Part shown: piece by piece, positions 36,339 through 45,784 of the stretch | How positions within the stretch are numbered: the first letter of the stretch is position 1 | Layout of the letters: every line of letters begins with the position of its first letter | Assembly: GCA_016869215.1 (NCBI GenBank) | Contig: VGEP01000013.1 | Span: 51,667 to 115,666, forward strand | DNA: 64,000 nt | Reading direction: 5' to 3' | Source of the DNA: Alphaproteobacteria bacterium | GTDB taxonomy: Bacteria > Pseudomonadota > Alphaproteobacteria > Rhizobiales > Xanthobacteraceae | The notes under the pieces: model-generated | Database searches by the model: none | The model's input: only the letters and a program-made list of their open reading frames with translations | What the model was told of the DNA's origin: nothing | Position numbers and translations under genes: made by a program

Positions 36339-37122
36339 GGGTCGCCCCCAGGCCGGCTCCTTGCGCCTGCACCACCTCCTGTTCGCCAAGGTATGCCTGC
36401 CGCACTTCCTCGTTGGCGCGGATGTCGGCGGGTGCGCCGGAAGCAATGACGCGGCCGTAGACCAGCACCGTGATGCGGTCGGCAAGCGCAAACACCGCCT
36501 CCATGTCGTGCTCGATCAGCAGAATGGTCAGTTCCTGCTTCAGTTCGCGCAGCGTCTGCACCATTCGCGCGGACTCTTCCGCGCCCAACCCCGCCATCGG
36601 TTCGTCGAGCAGCAGCAGCCGCGGCCTCGACGCCAGCGCCATGGCGATTTCAAGCTGGCGCTGCTCGCCGTGCGAGAGGCTGGACACGATCACATCGGCG
36701 CGGCCTTCGAGTCCGACGCGCTTGAGAGCCGCGCGTGCAGGATCGCGCAGTTCGCTTTCGGCGCGGGCGTTGCGCCAAAACCGGAACGAATGCCCGGCGT
36801 GCGCCTGGACCGCCAGCGCGACGTTGTCGAGCGCGGTGAAATCGCGGAACAGCGACGTGATCTGGAACGAGCGCGCGAGCCCCAGCATGCTCCGGTCGTA
36901 GACCGGCAGCGCGGTGATGTCCCTGCCGTCGAACGCGATGCGGCCGGAATTCGGCGCAATCTCGCCTTGCAACTGGCCGATCAGCGTGGTCTTGCCGGCA
37001 CCGTTCGGACCGATGATGGCGTGCAGTTCGCCGGCACTTACGTCGAGCATGATGTCGTCGGAGGCGACCACGCCGCCGAACCGCTTGGTCAGGCCGTCGA
37101 CGCGAAGCAGCGGCTCAGCCAT
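36331..37122 (-). CDS. Branched-chain-amino-acid-type ABC importer, ATP-binding protein LivG-like
   Basis: This 263-residue ATPase has Walker A GPNGAGKTT (~37-45), LGLARSFQITSLFRDFTALDNV (LivG-type Q-loop), signature SLSHGEQRQLEIAMAL, Walker B LLLLDEPMAGLGAEE and the H-loop IEHDMEAVF. The SHGEQ in place of SGGEQ is typical of LivG. The end AYLGEQEVVQAQG carries the usual C-terminal YLGE. It overlaps the LivM-like gene by eight bases. Together with LivF it forms the heterodimeric motor of the importer. Confidence 0.93.
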
Positions 37123-38110
37123 TGCGCGACCTCGCGATCAGTCCATCGATGCCGCCACGCGCGAACAGCACGATCAGCAGCAGCATCGGACCGAGGATCA
37201 ATTGCCAGTATTCCTTGGCCGCGGCGATCTCCTTGCCGGTGAAGACGTGCGTGACGAGGCCGATGAGATGCGGCAGCGTTTCTTCGAGCACCAGCAGCGC
37301 GACGGCACCGATCACCGGCCCGAACACGGAGCCCATGCCGCCGAGCACCGCCATCACGATCAGATCGCCCGAGCGGGTCCAGTGCATGAGCTGCGGGCTG
37401 ATGAAATTGGTGTGGTTGGCGAGCAGCACGCCTGCAAGCCCGCAGATCAGTCCCGCGATCACGAAACAGATCAGCTTGTAGCGGAACGTCGGAAATCCGA
37501 TCGCGTTCATCCGCCGCTCATTGGATCGCGCGCCCTGAATCGCCATTCCAAAACGCGAATTGACCATGCGCCAGACCAGGTAGACGGTCGCAAGCAACAG
37601 CGCGAGGCACAGGTAGTAGAAGAACGTCCGGTTCGACAGGTTGATCAGGCCGCCGAACTCGCTGCGGCGCTGGATCGTCAGCCCGTCGTCGCCGCCGTAT
37701 CGGTCCAGGCCGTTGGCCACATAGTAGACCACCTGCGCGAACGCCAGCGTGATCATGATGAAATAGACGCCGCGCGTGCGCAGGCTCAGTGCGCCGACGC
37801 CGAGCGCGAACAGCCCCGACAGCGCGATTGCCAAGGGCCATTGCACGAAGCCCGAGTCGATGCCCTCCTTGGCGAGGATGCCGACCACATAGCCGCCGAT
37901 GCCAAGATACGCGGCATGGCCGAAGCTCACCATGCCACCAAAGCCCATGATCAGGTTCAGGCTGACCGCCGCGATCGCGAGGATGATGATGCGGGTAAAC
38001 AGCGTCATCATGAAGGTGTTGCCGGTCGTCGCCGCGTAGACCGGCACGAGCATAAGGAACGCGATCATCGCGACCACGACGGCGTTGCGGGCTGTCAGAT
38101 GTGTCGTCAT
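37115..38110 (-). CDS. Branched-chain-amino-acid-type ABC importer, permease LivM-like
   Basis: This 331-residue permease has about nine hydrophobic segments. The LivM signature LIMGFGGMVSFGHAAYLGIGGYVVGIL (~53-79) is clear, and SNERRMNAIGFPTFRYKLICFVIAGLICGLAGVL (~195-230) is the coupling region. WTRSGDLIVMAVLGGMGSVFGPVIGA follows. It overlaps the LivH-like gene by four bases. It forms the channel with LivH for the putative aromatic acid. Confidence 0.93.
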   Translation of the reverse strand: MTTHLTARNAVVVAMIAFLMLVPVYAATTGNTFMMTLFTRIIILAIAAVSLNLIMGFGGMVSFGHAAYLGIGGYVVGILAKEGIDSGFVQWPLAIALSGLFALGVGALSLRTRGVYFIMITLAFAQVVYYVANGLDRYGGDDGLTIQRRSEFGGLINLSNRTFFYYLCLALLLATVYLVWRMVNSRFGMAIQGARSNERRMNAIGFPTFRYKLICFVIAGLICGLAGVLLANHTNFISPQLMHWTRSGDLIVMAVLGGMGSVFGPVIGAVALLVLEETLPHLIGLVTHVFTGKEIAAAKEYWQLILGPMLLLIVLFARGGIDGLIARSRNG

Positions 38111-39024
38111 TTGTTGGACGCCGGAAACAGACCTTCCGGCCGGAACACCAGCACGGCCGCCATCAGCGCGTAGATCAGCATCGACGAGAGCGCGGGTCCG
38201 GCGCTCGATCCCGCGCTGTAGCTCAGGAATGCCCGCACCAGATCGGGCAGGAACGCACGGCCCATGGTGTCGATCAGGCCGACCAGGACGGCGGCGACGA
38301 AAGCGCCGCGGATCGAGCCGATGCCGCCGATGATGATAACTACGAAGGCCAGGATAAGGATGTTCTCGCCCATGCCGATCTGCACGAACGCGAGTGGCGC
38401 CTGGATCATGCCGGCAAAGCCCGCGAGCGCAGCGCCAAGCCCGAACACAAGCGTGTAGAGCAGCTTGATGTTGACGCCGAGTGCACCGACCATTTCGCGG
38501 TTCGACGCGCCGGCGCGGATCAGCATGCCAATGCGGGTGCGCATCACCAAGACGTAGAGCAGAAGACCGACCGCGAGCGTCGAAAGGATGATGACCAGCC
38601 GGTAGAGCGGGTAAAACACGCCGGGCAGGACCTGCACCGCGGTCAACATCTCGGGCGGCAGCGAAATCGTCAGACCCGCCGGCCCCCAGATCAGCCGCAC
38701 CAGTTCGTTGAAGAAGATCAAAAGCCCGAATGTGCCGAGCACGTGATCGAGATGATCACGGCCGTAGAGCGGCCGGATCGCGATCATCTCCATAACCATT
38801 CCGGCGACAAGCGTCGCGACGATTCCGAGCGCAATTCCGAGAACAAAGCTGTCGGTCACTTCGATGAGCGTCGCCGCGAAATAGGCGCCTAGCATGTAGA
38901 GCGAGCCGTGCGCCAGGTTGACGAGGTCCATGATCCCGAAGATCAGCGTCAATCCCGCCGCCAGCAGGAACAGCAGCATGCCCAATTGAATGCCGTTCAG
39001 GGATTGCTCGATGAGATAAAGCAT
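38107..39024 (-). CDS. Branched-chain-amino-acid-type ABC importer, permease LivH-like
   Basis: This 305-residue permease has about eight hydrophobic segments. LTLIFGIMDLVNLAHGSLYMLGAYFAATL (~25-53) is the LivH hallmark. IRAGASNREMVGALGVNIKLLYTLVFGLGAALAGFAGMI (~172-210) is the ATPase-coupling part. GGIGSIRGAFVAAVLVGLID ends the conserved core. It starts 112 bases after the binding-protein gene, with an intrinsic terminator in the gap that may lower its expression relative to the binding protein. Confidence 0.93.
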   Translation of the reverse strand: MLYLIEQSLNGIQLGMLLFLLAAGLTLIFGIMDLVNLAHGSLYMLGAYFAATLIEVTDSFVLGIALGIVATLVAGMVMEMIAIRPLYGRDHLDHVLGTFGLLIFFNELVRLIWGPAGLTISLPPEMLTAVQVLPGVFYPLYRLVIILSTLAVGLLLYVLVMRTRIGMLIRAGASNREMVGALGVNIKLLYTLVFGLGAALAGFAGMIQAPLAFVQIGMGENILILAFVVIIIGGIGSIRGAFVAAVLVGLIDTMGRAFLPDLVRAFLSYSAGSSAGPALSSMLIYALMAAVLVFRPEGLFPASNK

Positions 39025-39080
39025 GATGTCGGCTTCGCGGCCCGCCCCGGTGCCTGCAAGGATGAGGCCACAGGCCCCCG

Positions 39081-39121
39081 CAAAAGAAAAGACGGCAGAA
39101 GCACGCTGCTTCTGCCGTCTT
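39081..39121 (-). terminator. Intrinsic terminator between LivK-like and LivH-like genes
   Basis: A perfect 15-bp stem, AAGACGGCAGAAGCA (39089-39103) and its complement (39107-39121), has a 3-base loop. Read on the minus strand it is followed by TTCTTTTG right after the arm's terminal Ts. It lies 16 bases after the LivK-like stop. Partial read-through would make more binding protein than permease. Confidence 0.85.
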
Positions 39122-39136
39122 CGTCAGATCAGTCGA

Positions 39137-40318
39137 TCACCACCGCATCGGGCACTTCTGCCAGTGCTTGTCCTGATCGTTCTCGACGATGGTCGCGACG
39201 GTCTTGAGCCGGATCTCGTTGCCTTCCTTCACCGGCTCCTGCAGGTAGAAGTTCTGGATCGGGATGTGGTTCGGTCCGTATTTGAACTTGCCGCGAACCG
39301 ACGGGAAGTTCGCCTTGCGCACTTCGTCGCGCATCACGTCTTTCTTGGTCAGATCGCCCTTGGCGGCCTTGACCGCCGCGTCGAGCAACGCCACCGCGTC
39401 GTAGGTCTGCGAACCGTAGAACGCCGGGTCGGCCTTATGACGCGCGCGATAGTCGTCGACATAACGCTTGTTCGTCGGGTTCGGCAGGTCGCGCACCCAA
39501 TGCTGCGCGCCGGGAATGCCGAGCGCGAGGTCCTTGAGCCGCGGCAGCGACAGCGAGTCGATGGTGAACGCGGTGTAGAGCGGAATTTGGCCCTTCAAAC
39601 CCGATTGCGCGTACTGCGTAATGAACTGGATGCCGGGGCCGCCCGGATAGAACGCGAAGATCGCGTCGGGCTTGGCCTGGCGCGCCTTCGACAGCTCGGC
39701 GGAGAAGTCGAGCTGCGTCGGCCACACCGTCAGCTCGCGGCCGACGATCTTGCCCTTGAAGGTCGCGGAGACGCCTTCCAGCATGTCCTTGCCGGCGGCG
39801 TAGTTCGGACCGATCAGGAACGCAGTCTTGACGCCCTTCTGATTCATGTAGGTGCCGACCGCCTGCGGCGTCTGGTCGTTGTTCCAGGAGGTCGAGAACA
39901 CGTACTGCGAGCAGAGCTCACCGGAGAGCTGCGACGCGCCGGCGTTGGTGATGACCGTGAAGGTCTTGGAATCGACGATCGGCTTCAGCGAAGCCAGCAT
40001 CACGTTCGACCAGATATAGCCGACGAGGAAATCGACCTTGTCGGACTCGATCAGCTTCTGGGTTTTCTGCACGCCGACTTCCGGCTTGATCTGGTCGTCC
40101 TCGTAGATCACCTCGACCGGCATGCCGCCGATCTTGCGGCCGTGATGGTCGAGCGCCAGCTCGAACGAGTTGCGCATATCGTTGCCGATCGCGGCGACCG
40201 GACCGCTGAACGTGCTGACGAAGCCGATCTTGATGGTCTTCTGCTGCGCCACGGTCGGGACCGTGACGCCGATGGCCAGCGCGGCGACTGCGCAGCCGGC
40301 AAGCAACATGTGTTTCAT
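39137..40318 (-). CDS. Branched-chain-amino-acid-type ABC importer, substrate-binding protein LivK-like
   Basis: This 393-residue protein has a signal peptide of about 25 residues (MKHMLLAGCAVAALAIGVTV, cut near VAQQ). The mature part opens TIKIGFVSTFSGPVAAIGNDMRNSFEL, as in Leu/Ile/Val-type binding proteins. VDFLVGYIWSNVMLA and TFTVITNAGASQL follow. Its location 37 bases after the benzoate-CoA ligase gene argues that it binds benzoate or a related aromatic acid, not an amino acid. It heads the importer genes. The start at 40318 is set by the signal peptide. Confidence 0.92.
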   Translation of the reverse strand: MKHMLLAGCAVAALAIGVTVPTVAQQKTIKIGFVSTFSGPVAAIGNDMRNSFELALDHHGRKIGGMPVEVIYEDDQIKPEVGVQKTQKLIESDKVDFLVGYIWSNVMLASLKPIVDSKTFTVITNAGASQLSGELCSQYVFSTSWNNDQTPQAVGTYMNQKGVKTAFLIGPNYAAGKDMLEGVSATFKGKIVGRELTVWPTQLDFSAELSKARQAKPDAIFAFYPGGPGIQFITQYAQSGLKGQIPLYTAFTIDSLSLPRLKDLALGIPGAQHWVRDLPNPTNKRYVDDYRARHKADPAFYGSQTYDAVALLDAAVKAAKGDLTKKDVMRDEVRKANFPSVRGKFKYGPNHIPIQNFYLQEPVKEGNEIRLKTVATIVENDQDKHWQKCPMRW

Positions 40319-40355
40319 GGCACTGAACCTCCGGATGTCGTGACTGGCGGTGAGA

Positions 40356-41999
40356 CTAACGCGCCCCCGCCTCGGCGCGCAATTTGAACCGCTGAATCTT
40401 GCCGGTCGCGGTCTTGGGCAGATCGCCGCGGAATTCGATCCAGCGGGGGTATTTGTAGGGCGCAAGCGCCGATTTGACGTGGTCCTGGAGACCCCGCGAC
40501 AGGGAATCGCTGGCCTTTTCCTGGGACTTCAGCACCACGAAGGCCTTGGGCTTGGTCAGCCCGTCGGCATCGAGCCAGGCCACAACGGCCGCTTCTAGGA
40601 CATCAGGATGCGTGAGCAGCACGGCCTCGACCTCGAAAGGCGAGACGTACATGCCGGAAACCTTGAGCATGTCGTCGCGGCGGCCGCAGTAGACGAAATA
40701 GCCATCGTCGTCCTCGATGTACTTGTCGCCGGACCGGGTCCATTCGCCGAGGAAGGTGTTCCGGGACTGCTCGCGGTTGTTCCAGTACATCACCGCACCG
40801 GTCGGGCCGCTCACCAGCAGTTCTCCCATCTCGCCCTTCTTGACGGGCAGGCCGTCGTCATCCACGAGCTTGACGCCGTAGCCGGGAACCGGCTTTCCAG
40901 TGGTGCCGTATTTCACCTCGCCGGCACGGTTCGACAGGAAAATGTGCAGCATCTCGGTGGAGCCGATGCCATCGAGAATGTCGACGCCGTAGCGATCCAG
41001 CCAGCGCCTTCCGACGTCGGCCGGCAGCGCCTCGCCCGCGGACACGCAGCGGCGCAGCTTAACCTCCGAGCGTTGCGGAGCGCTGGGGCTTGCAAGGAAC
41101 GCGGCGTAGAACGTCGGCACCGCGTAAAACACCGTCACCGGATGCTGGCGCAGCAGCGCCGCGACTCCGTCTGGCGTCGGCCGGTCGGCCATGAGCACTG
41201 TCGTGGCGCCGGCCGACATTGGAAACGTCATCGCGTTGCCGAGCCCATAGGCGAAGAACAGCTTGGCGACCGAATAGCAGACGTCCTTCTCGGTCAGTTC
41301 CAGATACGGTCCGCCGTAGAGATCGTCGGTCAGCTTCAGGTCGGCGTGCACGTGCACCGCGCCCTTGGGCTTGCCGGTCGAGCCAGACGTGTAGAGCCAG
41401 AACGCGATGTCGTCGCGCACCGTCGGCGCGGTGGCCGGATCGGGTTTGGCCTTGTCGATCAAGTCCTCGAAACGCTTGTGGTCTATAAGCACGTTCACGC
41501 GCGTCTTCGGCGCGCTATGCGAGTCGCTGCCGGACAAGATCACTGTCTCGAGGTCCGGCGCTTTGGAAATCAGCTTCTCGAACCGCGGATAGAGTGCGTC
41601 CGACACCACCAGCGCCCGCGCCCGGCTGTCTGACAGCATGAAGCGGTAGTCGTCCTCGGTCATCAGCGTGTTGACGGGCACCGCCACCACGCCGGCTTTC
41701 AGGCAGCCGAGGAAAGCGGTCGGCCAGTCGACGGTGTCGAGGAGACAGATCAGCACGCGCTCCTCGCGCCGCACGCCGAGCGCGCGCAGCGCATCCGCGA
41801 ACCGCGCCACCCGGTCGGCAAGCTGGCCGTAGGTCCAGGTTCCGCCCGCGTCGACGAAGGCAGGCTTGTCAGCGCGGCCAGCCTTGAGATTGCGGTCGAG
41901 AATATCGGCGGCGAAATTGTAGTCGCGCGGAATTTCCGCGCTGGACGCGTCAAGCGTCCGCCCGGAAGCGGCGGCTTCAAGTGCCTGGGCCATGTCCAT
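40356..41999 (-). CDS. Benzoate-CoA ligase
   Basis: This 547-residue AMP-forming ligase makes benzoyl-CoA from benzoate, ATP and CoA. The P-loop is LYTSGSTGKPKGAVHVH (~235). FFAYGLGNAMTFPMSAGATTVL, YGVDILDGIGSTEMLHIFLSN and the hinge region SGDKYIEDDDGYFVYCGRRDDMLKVSG are typical of benzoate/4-hydroxybenzoate ligases. The C-terminal catalytic Lys is in PKTATGKIQR. The start at 41999 (MDMAQALEAA) was chosen with AGAGG upstream; 41993 is possible. Residues ~159-171 are encoded by a REP-like element and look like an extra loop. A TGCA-type operator lies at 42058-42075 upstream. Divergent from boxA. Confidence 0.95.
   Translation of the reverse strand: MDMAQALEAAASGRTLDASSAEIPRDYNFAADILDRNLKAGRADKPAFVDAGGTWTYGQLADRVARFADALRALGVRREERVLICLLDTVDWPTAFLGCLKAGVVAVPVNTLMTEDDYRFMLSDSRARALVVSDALYPRFEKLISKAPDLETVILSGSDSHSAPKTRVNVLIDHKRFEDLIDKAKPDPATAPTVRDDIAFWLYTSGSTGKPKGAVHVHADLKLTDDLYGGPYLELTEKDVCYSVAKLFFAYGLGNAMTFPMSAGATTVLMADRPTPDGVAALLRQHPVTVFYAVPTFYAAFLASPSAPQRSEVKLRRCVSAGEALPADVGRRWLDRYGVDILDGIGSTEMLHIFLSNRAGEVKYGTTGKPVPGYGVKLVDDDGLPVKKGEMGELLVSGPTGAVMYWNNREQSRNTFLGEWTRSGDKYIEDDDGYFVYCGRRDDMLKVSGMYVSPFEVEAVLLTHPDVLEAAVVAWLDADGLTKPKAFVVLKSQEKASDSLSRGLQDHVKSALAPYKYPRWIEFRGDLPKTATGKIQRFKLRAEAGAR
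41484..41524. repeat. REP-like palindromic element inside the benzoate-CoA ligase gene
   Basis: This stretch shares the exact 13-base core ACGCGCGTCTTCG (41497-41509) and about 80% of a 38-base unit with the intergenic element at 3913-3950. It is read through in frame by the ligase gene on the minus strand, contributing residues such as SHSAPKTRVNVL. It appears to be a dispersed repeat that inserted without breaking the gene. Confidence 0.6.
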
Positions 42000-42057
42000 C
42001 CCGCTACGGCCTCTTGTCGTTGCCGTCACCGGCCGCGGGAGATGCCGTACGCTCCCA

Positions 42058-42094
42058 ACATGCAGTATCATGCATAACGCCGACGCGCTGACAA
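42058..42094 (-). promoter_or_regulatory. Benzoate-CoA ligase promoter with TGCA-N6-TGCA operator
   Basis: TGCA-GTATCA-TGCA occupies 42061-42074. On the minus strand it contains GATACT (-10, 42064-42069). TTGTCA at 42089-42094 can serve as -35 with a 19-base spacer. The site lies about 60 bases upstream of the ligase ATG. Together with the sites at 42144 and 34730 it suggests common BoxR control. Confidence 0.65.
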
Positions 42095-42126
42095 CCCCGA
42101 AGGCGCGCCGGACCTGCGCCCTCGGG

Positions 42127-42161
42127 TTGCCCACTCCTCGTTTCATGCATTATAATGCATG
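42127..42161 (+). promoter_or_regulatory. boxA promoter with 18-bp palindromic operator over the -10
   Basis: CATGCATTATAATGCATG (42144-42161) is a perfect 18-bp palindrome containing TGCA-N6-TGCA. It encloses TATAAT (-10, 42151-42156) with TTGCCC (-35, 42127-42132) 18 bases upstream. The same layout occurs at the boxR promoter. It would drive boxA on the plus strand, about 65 bases downstream. Confidence 0.75.
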
Positions 42162-42225
42162 TCGCGGGACGGACTGCTTCGCCGCCGCAGGCGCCGCCGG
42201 ATCGGCGGGATGACGAAATTCCGGG

Positions 42226-43449
42226 ATGGCGGGCGCGATGGAACCGACTGGAAATGCGGGAACTGCCGCGGATGCACTGCGCAAGCAGCATGTGATCGAT
42301 CCGGAAATCTGCATCCGGTGCAACACCTGCGAGGAAACCTGCCCCGTCGATTCGGTCACCCACGACGACAACAACTATGTCGTCGATGCCGACAAGTGCA
42401 ATTTCTGCCTCGACTGCATCTCGCCCTGTCCGACCGGCGCCATCGACAATTGGCGCGTGGTGAACGCCGCCTACAGCCTGGACGACCAGTTCGGCTGGAG
42501 CGAACTGCCCGCCCAGCCTGAGGTCCGGGCCGGCGCGCCGGACGAAGCGGCCGACGACGAGGCGGGACGCCTGATCGCCGAAGCGCATCGCGGCGCGGGC
42601 GGCAGGAGCATCGCGCCGGCATCGGCCGCCGAGCCGAGAATCAACCTCTACAACCGCCAGCGCCCGGCGATTGCGACCGTGACCGGCACCTTCCGCCTCA
42701 CCGCGCCCGACGCCGACAACGACGTGCGCCACGTGATCCTGGATTTCGGCGACACCGCTTTTCCCGTCCTGGAGGGCCAGAGCATCGGCATCGTCGCGCC
42801 GGGCGCGGACGGAAGCGGCGCTCCGCATCGCGTCCGGCTTTACTCGGTCGCGAGCCCACGCGACGGCGAGAAGCCCAACGCCAACAATCTCGCGCTCACG
42901 GTCAAACGCGAGCCGAACGGCGTCTGCTCCAACTATATCTGCGATCTAAAGAAGGGCGACCGCGTTCAGGTGACGGGGCCGTTCGGCGCGACATTCCTGA
43001 TGCCGAACGATCCGTCCGCCAACATCCTGATGATCTGCACCGGCACCGGCTCGGCGCCGTTCCGCGCTTTCACTGAGCGCCGGCGGCGTGTCATGCGGGA
43101 CGCGCCCGGCCGCATGATGCTGTTTTTCGGCGCGCGGCGGCCGGAGGAGCTTCCGTACTTCGGCCCGCTGCAGAAGGTGCCGGAAGGCTTATTGCGCAAG
43201 CACTTCGCCTATTCGCGCGTTCCAGGCCAGCCGAAGGTATACGTGCAGGACCTGATGCGGCAGAAAGCGGACGAGGTCGGCATCCTGCTGAGGCATCCGC
43301 AGACGCATGTCTACCTGTGCGGCTTGCGCGGAATGGAAAACGGCGTCGATGATGCCCTTGCCGCGATCTACGGCAATGGAGGCGCCGAATGGGCGGCGTT
43401 GCGCGCCCACATGCGCGCCGATGGCCGCTATCACCTGGAGACATACTGA
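42226..43449 (+). CDS. boxA: Benzoyl-CoA 2,3-epoxidase, reductase subunit BoxA
   Basis: This 407-residue NADPH-dependent flavoprotein feeds electrons to BoxB. The N-terminal ferredoxin domain has two 4Fe-4S motifs: Cys29/32/35/39 ([12 protein letters not shown]) and Cys58/61/64/68 ([12 protein letters not shown]). A linker (~85-135) follows. The ferredoxin-NADP reductase domain has [10 protein letters not shown] (flavin), [22 protein letters not shown] and [17 protein letters not shown]. It ends HLETY, as reductases of this type do. ATG 42226 and 42238 are both possible starts. It is transcribed away from the ligase under its own promoter. Confidence 0.96.
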   Translation: MAGAMEPTGNAGTAADALRKQHVIDPEICIRCNTCEETCPVDSVTHDDNNYVVDADKCNFCLDCISPCPTGAIDNWRVVNAAYSLDDQFGWSELPAQPEVRAGAPDEAADDEAGRLIAEAHRGAGGRSIAPASAAEPRINLYNRQRPAIATVTGTFRLTAPDADNDVRHVILDFGDTAFPVLEGQSIGIVAPGADGSGAPHRVRLYSVASPRDGEKPNANNLALTVKREPNGVCSNYICDLKKGDRVQVTGPFGATFLMPNDPSANILMICTGTGSAPFRAFTERRRRVMRDAPGRMMLFFGARRPEELPYFGPLQKVPEGLLRKHFAYSRVPGQPKVYVQDLMRQKADEVGILLRHPQTHVYLCGLRGMENGVDDALAAIYGNGGAEWAALRAHMRADGRYHLETY

Positions 43450-43526
43450 CCGAAGTGCGCCCCGCGTCCCGGTATTTACACGCAGCACGGCGGTCCGACA
43501 TATAGCGCCGCGAACGGGAGCGACGC

Positions 43527-44486
43527 ATGAAGGCCGCGGTGATTCTGGAGGGCGGGCGCCTGCCGGTCTACGGAGACTTCGAGGAGCCGAGCCCCCTCGA
43601 CGGCGAGCAGCGCATCGCGGTCAGCGCCGCAGCCCTCAGCCCCGTCGTCAAAGGCCGAGCCTCCGGCGCGCACTACAGTGCACCGGGCACCTATCCGTTC
43701 ATCGCCGGCATGGACGGTGTCGGGCGGATGGACGACGGCCGCCGCGTGTACTTCATCCTGCCGCGCGCGCCTTTCGGGGCCATGGCCGAGCGCACCGTGT
43801 GCGCTGCGGCGCAGTGCGTGCCGGTGCCGGACGCCGTGGACGACATCACAGCCGCGGCCCTGCCCAATCCCGGCCTCGCATCGTGGGCGGCACTGCGCGA
43901 ACGCGCGCGGTTCGTTCCTGGCGAGACCGTTCTGGTCAACGGCGCAACCGGAACCTCGGGACGCCTCGCGGTGCAGATCGCAAAGTATCTCGGCGCGAAG
44001 ACGGTCATTGCGGCGGGACGCAACGCGTCTGCGCTGGAATCGCTGAAGGGCCTCGGCGCAGACGAGACTGTCGTCCTGTCCGAGGACGCCGACGAACTCG
44101 ATCGCGCCTTCAAGGTGCAGTTCGCCCGCGGCATCGACGTCGTTCTCGATCTCCTGTGGGGCAAGAGTGCGGAGCGCATTCTCGTGGCGGGCGTGAAGGC
44201 CGGCGAGGAAGGCGTGCCGATCCGCTTTGTGCAGATCGGCCATTCGAGCGGCGCAGCGATCAATCTGCCGGCGCAGGCGATCCGCTCGGCCGCGGTGGAG
44301 ATCACCGGCAGCGGGCTTGGCAGCATTCCTCTGCCGCGCATCGTTGCCGTGATGGCGGAAATTTTACAGGCCGCAGCCCGTCACCGCTTCGAATTCGCTA
44401 CCGAGGCCGTCCCGCTGTTCGACGTGGAAGGCGCCTGGAACAGACCGACCATGCCCCGCGTGGTGTTCACGACCGGCGGGAGCTGA
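43527..44486 (+). CDS. Quinone-oxidoreductase-like MDR protein (zinc-free alcohol dehydrogenase family)
   Basis: This 319-residue medium-chain dehydrogenase/reductase has a GroES-like N-terminal domain (~1-120). Its Rossmann domain has the NADPH motif VNGATGTSGRLAVQIAKYLGAKTVIAAGRN (~138-168). Zinc ligands of true alcohol dehydrogenases are not seen. It probably reduces quinones or enones. GGGAG lies just before the ATG. The next gene on the strand, a MetE-like gene, starts 125 bases later. The upstream boxA gene ends 77 bases before, so read-through from the benzoate promoter is possible but not shown. Confidence 0.85.
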   Translation: MKAAVILEGGRLPVYGDFEEPSPLDGEQRIAVSAAALSPVVKGRASGAHYSAPGTYPFIAGMDGVGRMDDGRRVYFILPRAPFGAMAERTVCAAAQCVPVPDAVDDITAAALPNPGLASWAALRERARFVPGETVLVNGATGTSGRLAVQIAKYLGAKTVIAAGRNASALESLKGLGADETVVLSEDADELDRAFKVQFARGIDVVLDLLWGKSAERILVAGVKAGEEGVPIRFVQIGHSSGAAINLPAQAIRSAAVEITGSGLGSIPLPRIVAVMAEILQAAARHRFEFATEAVPLFDVEGAWNRPTMPRVVFTTGGS

Positions 44487-44611
44487 GGCCGCCGGCTTGC
44501 CGCACCGCAAACGGGGCTGCTGCCCACCGCGGCTGGCTTTGTGTCGGCCTTGCGACCACGGCCAAGGTTGTCGTAGCGAGAGCAGTCAATCGAGCGCCCG
44601 GAGCCGAACGC

Positions 44612-45784
44612 ATGATCCTCAGCCGCGACCGCATCCTCACCACCCACGTCGGCAGCCTGCCGCGCAACGAGAAACTCTCTGACCTGCTGATGGCGCAGGA
44701 GGAGGGCAGGCTTGGCGACGCAAAAGTGCTGTCCGCCGAGATGGACAAAGCGGTGCGACATGTCGTCGAGGAGCAGGTCAAGGCCGGGATCGATATCGGC
44801 AACGACGGCGAGCAGGGCCGCATCGGCTTCCAGACCTATGTGCCGCAGCGCATGACCGGTTTCGCCGGCATATCGAAGCGGCGGCGCGGGCGCGAGTTCG
44901 AAGAGTTCCCGGAACTGCTCTCCTATCTGATGACGCGCTTTCCCAATCCCACCAAAAGCCAGCAGGGCGCGCCGGAAGCGCAGGCCGACATCAAGTACGT
45001 CGACCTGAAGCCGATCACCGAGGAAACCGCGCGGTTTAACCGCATTGCCGGCGAGCTCGGCGCATTCTCCGAACGGTTCATGACCGCGGCCTCGCCGGGC
45101 ATCATCTCGACGACGATGCTCAACGCCTATTACGACTCGCACGACTCCTATCTCGACGCGATCGCGCGCGAGATGAGCAAGGAGTACCAAGCGGTGCACA
45201 AGGCGGGGCTGATCCTGCAAATCGACGCGCCAGACCTCGCGATGGACCGCGTGATGATGTACCGCGACCTCTCCGACGCCGAGTTCGTCAAGCGCTGCGA
45301 ACGCCACGTCGCCGCGATCAACAAGGGCATCGAGGGCATCCCGCGCGACCGCGTGCGGTTGCATGTCTGCTTCGGCAACTGGGAAGGCCCGCACATCTAC
45401 GACATCGCGCTGGAGAAGATTTTGCCGGCGCTCTATACGGCCAACGTCGGCGCGCTCTCGATCGAGTTTTCCAACCCGCGCCATGCACATGAATACGCTG
45501 CGCTGAAGAAGCATCCGTTGCCGAAGGACATGATCCTGATCCCCGGCGTGGTGGAATCCACGTCGAACTTCGTCGAGCACCCCGAAGTGGTGGCGCGGCG
45601 GATCGAGGACGCTGTCGCTGCCGTCGGCGACCGCGAGCGTGTCGTGGCCTCGACCGACTGCGGCTTCGGCACTTTTACCAAGCGCGAGTGGGTGATCGAG
45701 CCCGTCGTTTGGCTGAAGCTGAAATCGATCCGCGAGGGCGCGGACATCGCCTCGTCTCGGCTTTGGGGCAAGAAGATCGCATGA
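44612..45784 (+). CDS. MetE C-terminal-domain-like protein, third copy (longer form)
   Basis: This 390-residue protein is another stand-alone catalytic barrel of the cobalamin-independent methionine synthase family. It opens ILTTHVGSLPRNEKLSDLL. Zinc-ligand elements are HVCFGNWEGPH (His-x-Cys) and ASTDCGFGTF (Cys), with ILQIDAPDLAMDR in the middle. It is more divergent from copies A and B at 17282-19347 than they are from each other. The stop overlaps the GST start by four bases, so the two are coupled. Coupling to a glutathione transferase hints at a thiol-transfer role, for example breakdown of a thioether or methyl donor. Confidence 0.85.
   Translation: MILSRDRILTTHVGSLPRNEKLSDLLMAQEEGRLGDAKVLSAEMDKAVRHVVEEQVKAGIDIGNDGEQGRIGFQTYVPQRMTGFAGISKRRRGREFEEFPELLSYLMTRFPNPTKSQQGAPEAQADIKYVDLKPITEETARFNRIAGELGAFSERFMTAASPGIISTTMLNAYYDSHDSYLDAIAREMSKEYQAVHKAGLILQIDAPDLAMDRVMMYRDLSDAEFVKRCERHVAAINKGIEGIPRDRVRLHVCFGNWEGPHIYDIALEKILPALYTANVGALSIEFSNPRHAHEYAALKKHPLPKDMILIPGVVESTSNFVEHPEVVARRIEDAVAAVGDRERVVASTDCGFGTFTKREWVIEPVVWLKLKSIREGADIASSRLWGKKIA

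Noticed and set aside
43307..45784. 825-codon reading that would extend the MetE-like gene upstream through the oxidoreductase
   Set aside because: The first 435 codons are out-of-frame translation of boxA and the oxidoreductase. Homology begins at the ATG at 44612.
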